Below are positions 61,540 through 64,000 of a stretch of 64,000 nt of DNA, piece after piece. A program made the translations under genes and the position numbers. Every line of letters starts with the position of its first letter. The first letter of the stretch is position 1. The notes under the pieces were generated by a model that was given only the letters and a program-made list of their open reading frames with translations, did not search any database and was not told the DNA's origin. Source of the DNA: UBA995 sp035477115 (lineage in GTDB: Bacteria > Bacillota > Sulfobacillia > UBA995); the NCBI GenBank assembly GCA_035477115.1, contig DATIKW010000028.1:23507-87506 (forward strand). The letters are read 5' to 3'.

Positions 61540-62520
61540 ATGCCGAGTTCACTTCTGTATCTGAGCCGACGGTTGCTGGTCATGGTCCCGTTGTTGTGTG
61601 GGATAGCCCTACTCGTGTTCATCTTGATGCATCTTGCTCCCGGCGACCCAATTCACATCATGCTCGGGGGAGCAGTGCATGTGACCGATGAGGTGATCCA
61701 ATCCATCCGCGAGCGTTACGGGTTGGACCAGCCTGTATTAGTCCAGTTCTGGCACTGGGTTGTCCGGCTGGTGCGGGGAGATCTTGGCTTCTCCTATATT
61801 TCGAATCAGTCTGTCGTCGACATCATAGGGGCACGTTTTGGCGAGACCCTTCGGCTGATGTTGACGGCTCAAGTGCTGGCCATCACTCTCGCCATACCCA
61901 TGGGGGTCCTGGCGGCGGTCCGGCACCGGAGTTGGGCTGATACCATCACGTCGGGCGTATCCTTGTTCGGATACTCCATGCCGGGATTCTGGCTCGGTCT
62001 GGTCCTCATCTGGGTGTTCTCGCTCACTCTTGGGCTGGTACCATCTTCCGGTGCTCGGACTGTTGGGGTGGACTTTGCCACCCCGTGGGCAGTGTTGGTC
62101 GACCAACTGAGGCACATGATACTGCCGGTGACCGTGCTGGCGTTGAACCAGTCCACGTTCTTGTTCAGGCTGACGCGATCCAGCATGTTGGATGTTCTCA
62201 AACAGGACTATGTTCGGACCGCCCGAGCGAAAGGACTGAATGAGCGTGTGGTCATATACCGGCATGGCCTGCGCAATGCGATGCTCCCCTTGACAACGGT
62301 GGTTGGACTGAATTTGGGATACGTCCTGAGCGGAGCGGTGCTGGTAGAGACGGTGTTCGCCTGGCCGGGGATTGGCCGACTGACGGTTGCGATGGCCCTG
62401 CAGCGCGATTACCCGACGTTGATGGGCATCTATATGCTGCTGGCCGTGAGCATGTTGGTCGCAACGCTGGTCACGGATGTCGTCTACGTCCTCCTTGATC
62501 CACGGGTGAAGCTGAGATGA
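61540..62520 (+). CDS. DppB/OppB-type ABC transporter permease
   Basis: 326 residues with six membrane helices. LSRRLLVMVPLLCGIALLVF at the N terminus, MHLAPGDP, YGLDQPV, and the EAA loop YVRTARAKGLNERVVIYRHGLRNA. With DppC it forms the channel for peptides, nickel or similar oligomers. ATG 61540; overlaps the next gene by 4 nt. No ATPase gene is in view; it should lie beyond the window. Confidence 0.95.
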   Translation: MPSSLLYLSRRLLVMVPLLCGIALLVFILMHLAPGDPIHIMLGGAVHVTDEVIQSIRERYGLDQPVLVQFWHWVVRLVRGDLGFSYISNQSVVDIIGARFGETLRLMLTAQVLAITLAIPMGVLAAVRHRSWADTITSGVSLFGYSMPGFWLGLVLIWVFSLTLGLVPSSGARTVGVDFATPWAVLVDQLRHMILPVTVLALNQSTFLFRLTRSSMLDVLKQDYVRTARAKGLNERVVIYRHGLRNAMLPLTTVVGLNLGYVLSGAVLVETVFAWPGIGRLTVAMALQRDYPTLMGIYMLLAVSMLVATLVTDVVYVLLDPRVKLR

Positions 62521-63395
62521 CGACTTTACGTTGCCACCGGAATTCATCTGGCGCTAACTGGTGGGCACTGAGGTTGCGCCGACTGCAACGCAGCCGCTCG
62601 GGCATGGTTGGCGCCGCGATCGTGCTGATCGTCATTGTCACGGCGGTCCTCGCCCCGCTGATCTCGCCCTACTCGCCCACGCGGTTGTTCTTCGGACAAG
62701 AACTGCGCCCGCCGGGCTATCCCCATTGGTTCGGTACCGACCTTATGGGCCGTGATATCCTCAGTTTCGTCATCTGGGGAACCCGCAGTGCACTCGTTGT
62801 CGCGGGCATAGCCGTCGGCTTGGCAATGGCTATCGGGACAACCATAGGCTTGCTGGCGGGGTACTTCGGCGGTCGAGTCGACATGCTGTTGATGCGTCTC
62901 ACGGATGTCATCCTGGTGACACCCATCCTGTTCCTGATCATTCTGGCTACGGCCATCTTCGTTATCCGTGCGGTCTGGTTGACTTCCGTCATCATCGGGT
63001 TGTTCACCTGGCCCTACGTGGCGCGCATCGTGCGCAGTGAAGTGTTGGCTTTGCGTGAGGAACTCTTCGTGGAGGCGGCCCGGGCGGTAGGCGGCCAGGA
63101 CTTGCGGGTCATCTTGCGTCATGTGCTGCCTAACACCGTTCCGTGCCTGATCGTCACGGCTACCATTTACGTCGCCTATGCCATCCTTACGGAAGCGTCC
63201 CTTGGCTTCTTGGGCCTAGGAGACCCTGCGGCAGTTACCTGGGGCGCCATGCTCAATGTAGGGCGGGACGTATTGCGCCGGGCACCTTGGGTCGCGACGA
63301 TACCCGGCCTGCTCATTTTCCTCACTACGTGGGGGTTCAACTTGCTGGGAGACGGTATCCGGGATGCGCTGGATGTGAAGGAATACCACCAATAG
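62517..63395 (+). CDS. DppC/OppC-type ABC transporter permease
   Basis: 292 residues with six helices. N-terminal oligopeptide-permease extension, FGTDLMGRDILSFVIWG, and the EAA loop FVEAARAVGGQDLRVILRHVLPN. ATG in the dppB-like stop (ATGA). Confidence 0.95.
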   Translation: MTTLRCHRNSSGANWWALRLRRLQRSRSGMVGAAIVLIVIVTAVLAPLISPYSPTRLFFGQELRPPGYPHWFGTDLMGRDILSFVIWGTRSALVVAGIAVGLAMAIGTTIGLLAGYFGGRVDMLLMRLTDVILVTPILFLIILATAIFVIRAVWLTSVIIGLFTWPYVARIVRSEVLALREELFVEAARAVGGQDLRVILRHVLPNTVPCLIVTATIYVAYAILTEASLGFLGLGDPAAVTWGAMLNVGRDVLRRAPWVATIPGLLIFLTTWGFNLLGDGIRDALDVKEYHQ

Positions 63396-63427
63396 CGCAC
63401 GGTGACGCCGAGATAGGGAGTGATCAG

Positions 63428-64000
63428 GTGAACGGCGGTCGAATTCCCATTCCAAGCACCTTCTCCATTGTTGCCGCCGATCTTCAGGCGGAAGAGTGGG
63501 GGGTGGCGGTGCAGTCGCGCTATTTTGCCGTGGGTGCTGCTGTGCCCCATGCCCGAGCGGGGGTTGGTGCGCTAGCCACGCAGGCATGGTTCCATCCCGA
63601 CCATGGGCGCCAAGGCTTGGAGTTGCTGAGTTCCGGCTTGCCAGCGGACGGGGTGATCGAGCGACTGGTAGCGGAGGAGGGTGCCACCCGGGACGTCCGC
63701 CAGGTTGCTGTGGTTGATCGCATGGGAAGCGTAGCAGCATGGACGGGCACCGAATGCGTTGACTGGGCGGGACACCAAGTAGGCACTCACTACTGCTGCC
63801 AGGGGAACATCCTGGCGGGGCCCGGCGTGGTCCCGGCCATGGCGACGGCCTTCGAAGAGAGTTCAGGTCGACTGGCAGATCGGATGATCGCGGGACTGAG
63901 AGCTGGACAGGCAGCAGGCGGCGACCGCCGCGGTCGCCAATCCGCCGCATTGCTGGTGGTCAGAAACGGATCTGGTTTCGCCGGCATTGGCGATCGGGGC
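63428..64000 (+). CDS. DUF1028 family protein, 3' end cut by window edge
   Basis: 191 codons visible, open to the edge. STFSIVAADLQAEEWGVAVQS, RYFAVGAAVPHARAGVGALATQAW and VGTHYCCQGNILAGPGVV match DUF1028, a predicted Ntn-hydrolase-like family often next to peptide transporters and peptidases. GTG 63428 has a GGTGATCAGG region before it; 32 nt after the dppC-like gene. It may hydrolyse imported amides; activity is not established. Confidence 0.82.
   Translation, partial: MNGGRIPIPSTFSIVAADLQAEEWGVAVQSRYFAVGAAVPHARAGVGALATQAWFHPDHGRQGLELLSSGLPADGVIERLVAEEGATRDVRQVAVVDRMGSVAAWTGTECVDWAGHQVGTHYCCQGNILAGPGVVPAMATAFEESSGRLADRMIAGLRAGQAAGGDRRGRQSAALLVVRNGSGFAGIGDRG

Overview
The window looks like chromosome from a high-GC, deep-branching member of the Bacillota (Firmicutes). 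The signs are a DnaD-type primosome protein next to a DnaI/DnaC-type helicase loader, a T-box riboswitch in front of serS, CotF-family spore coat genes, a free-standing glycolytic operon led by rpoN, and frequent TTG and GTG starts with strong GGAGG ribosome sites. The species cannot be named from sequence alone. There is no CRISPR array, insertion sequence or integrase gene.

Layout. 1-8.4 kb: co-directional housekeeping genes (rapZ end, polyprenyl synthase, flavin oxidoreductase, mobA-mobB fusion, a CapA-like fusion, an ATPase/Asp23 fusion, dnaD-like, dnaI-like). 8.4-9.9 kb: serS with its T-box on the minus strand. 10.1-15.8 kb: a MacAB-type efflux operon with two ATPase/permease pairs. 15.9-17.3 kb: a PHP phosphatase and plsY on the minus strand. 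17.4-24.8 kb: rpoN-gap-pgk-tpiA-gpmI-eno-secG, then a K+-dependent-type membrane pyrophosphatase and an HD protein. 27.5-36.2 kb, minus strand: a nine-gene operon, hdrCBA-flxDCBA plus a fumarate-reductase-like flavoprotein and its Fe-S partner, a likely flavin-based electron-bifurcating complex. It diverges from an ArsR regulator and a four-domain CoA-disulfide-reductase/rhodanese/TusA/DsrE protein. 39-42.9 kb: smpB, an mttB-like methyltransferase, ssrA (tmRNA), and an amidohydrolase lying exactly between the ssrA 3' end and a second, diverged copy of it, which looks like an integration scar. 43-48.6 kb: Nif3-like and Gate-domain genes, rph-rdgB-yfcE, spore coat genes. 48.8-49.4 kb: six tRNA genes (Pro, Gly, Arg, His, Gln, Lys).

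Right of the tRNAs (49.4-64 kb) codon use is less GC-biased and the genes form a catabolic/uptake block. A GntR regulator has a near-perfect operator palindrome upstream. It is followed by an HMG-CoA-lyase-like lyase, a family III CoA-transferase, a TAXI-type TRAP transporter, a LeuCD-like hydro-lyase and a C-C lyase of the isocitrate lyase family. Together they suggest import and cleavage of a branched or unsaturated dicarboxylic acid to pyruvate plus a short acid or acyl-CoA. Next comes a Dpp/Opp-type ABC transporter whose binding protein appears circularly permuted and membrane anchored, and a DUF1028 gene that runs off the window.

The observations most worth pursuing are the permuted binding protein, the ssrA 3'-end duplication, the Hdr-Flx-fumarate reductase operon facing a persulfide-carrier fusion, the HdrB reading frame that has no ATG, GTG or TTG at its conserved N terminus, and the dicarboxylate catabolic block.
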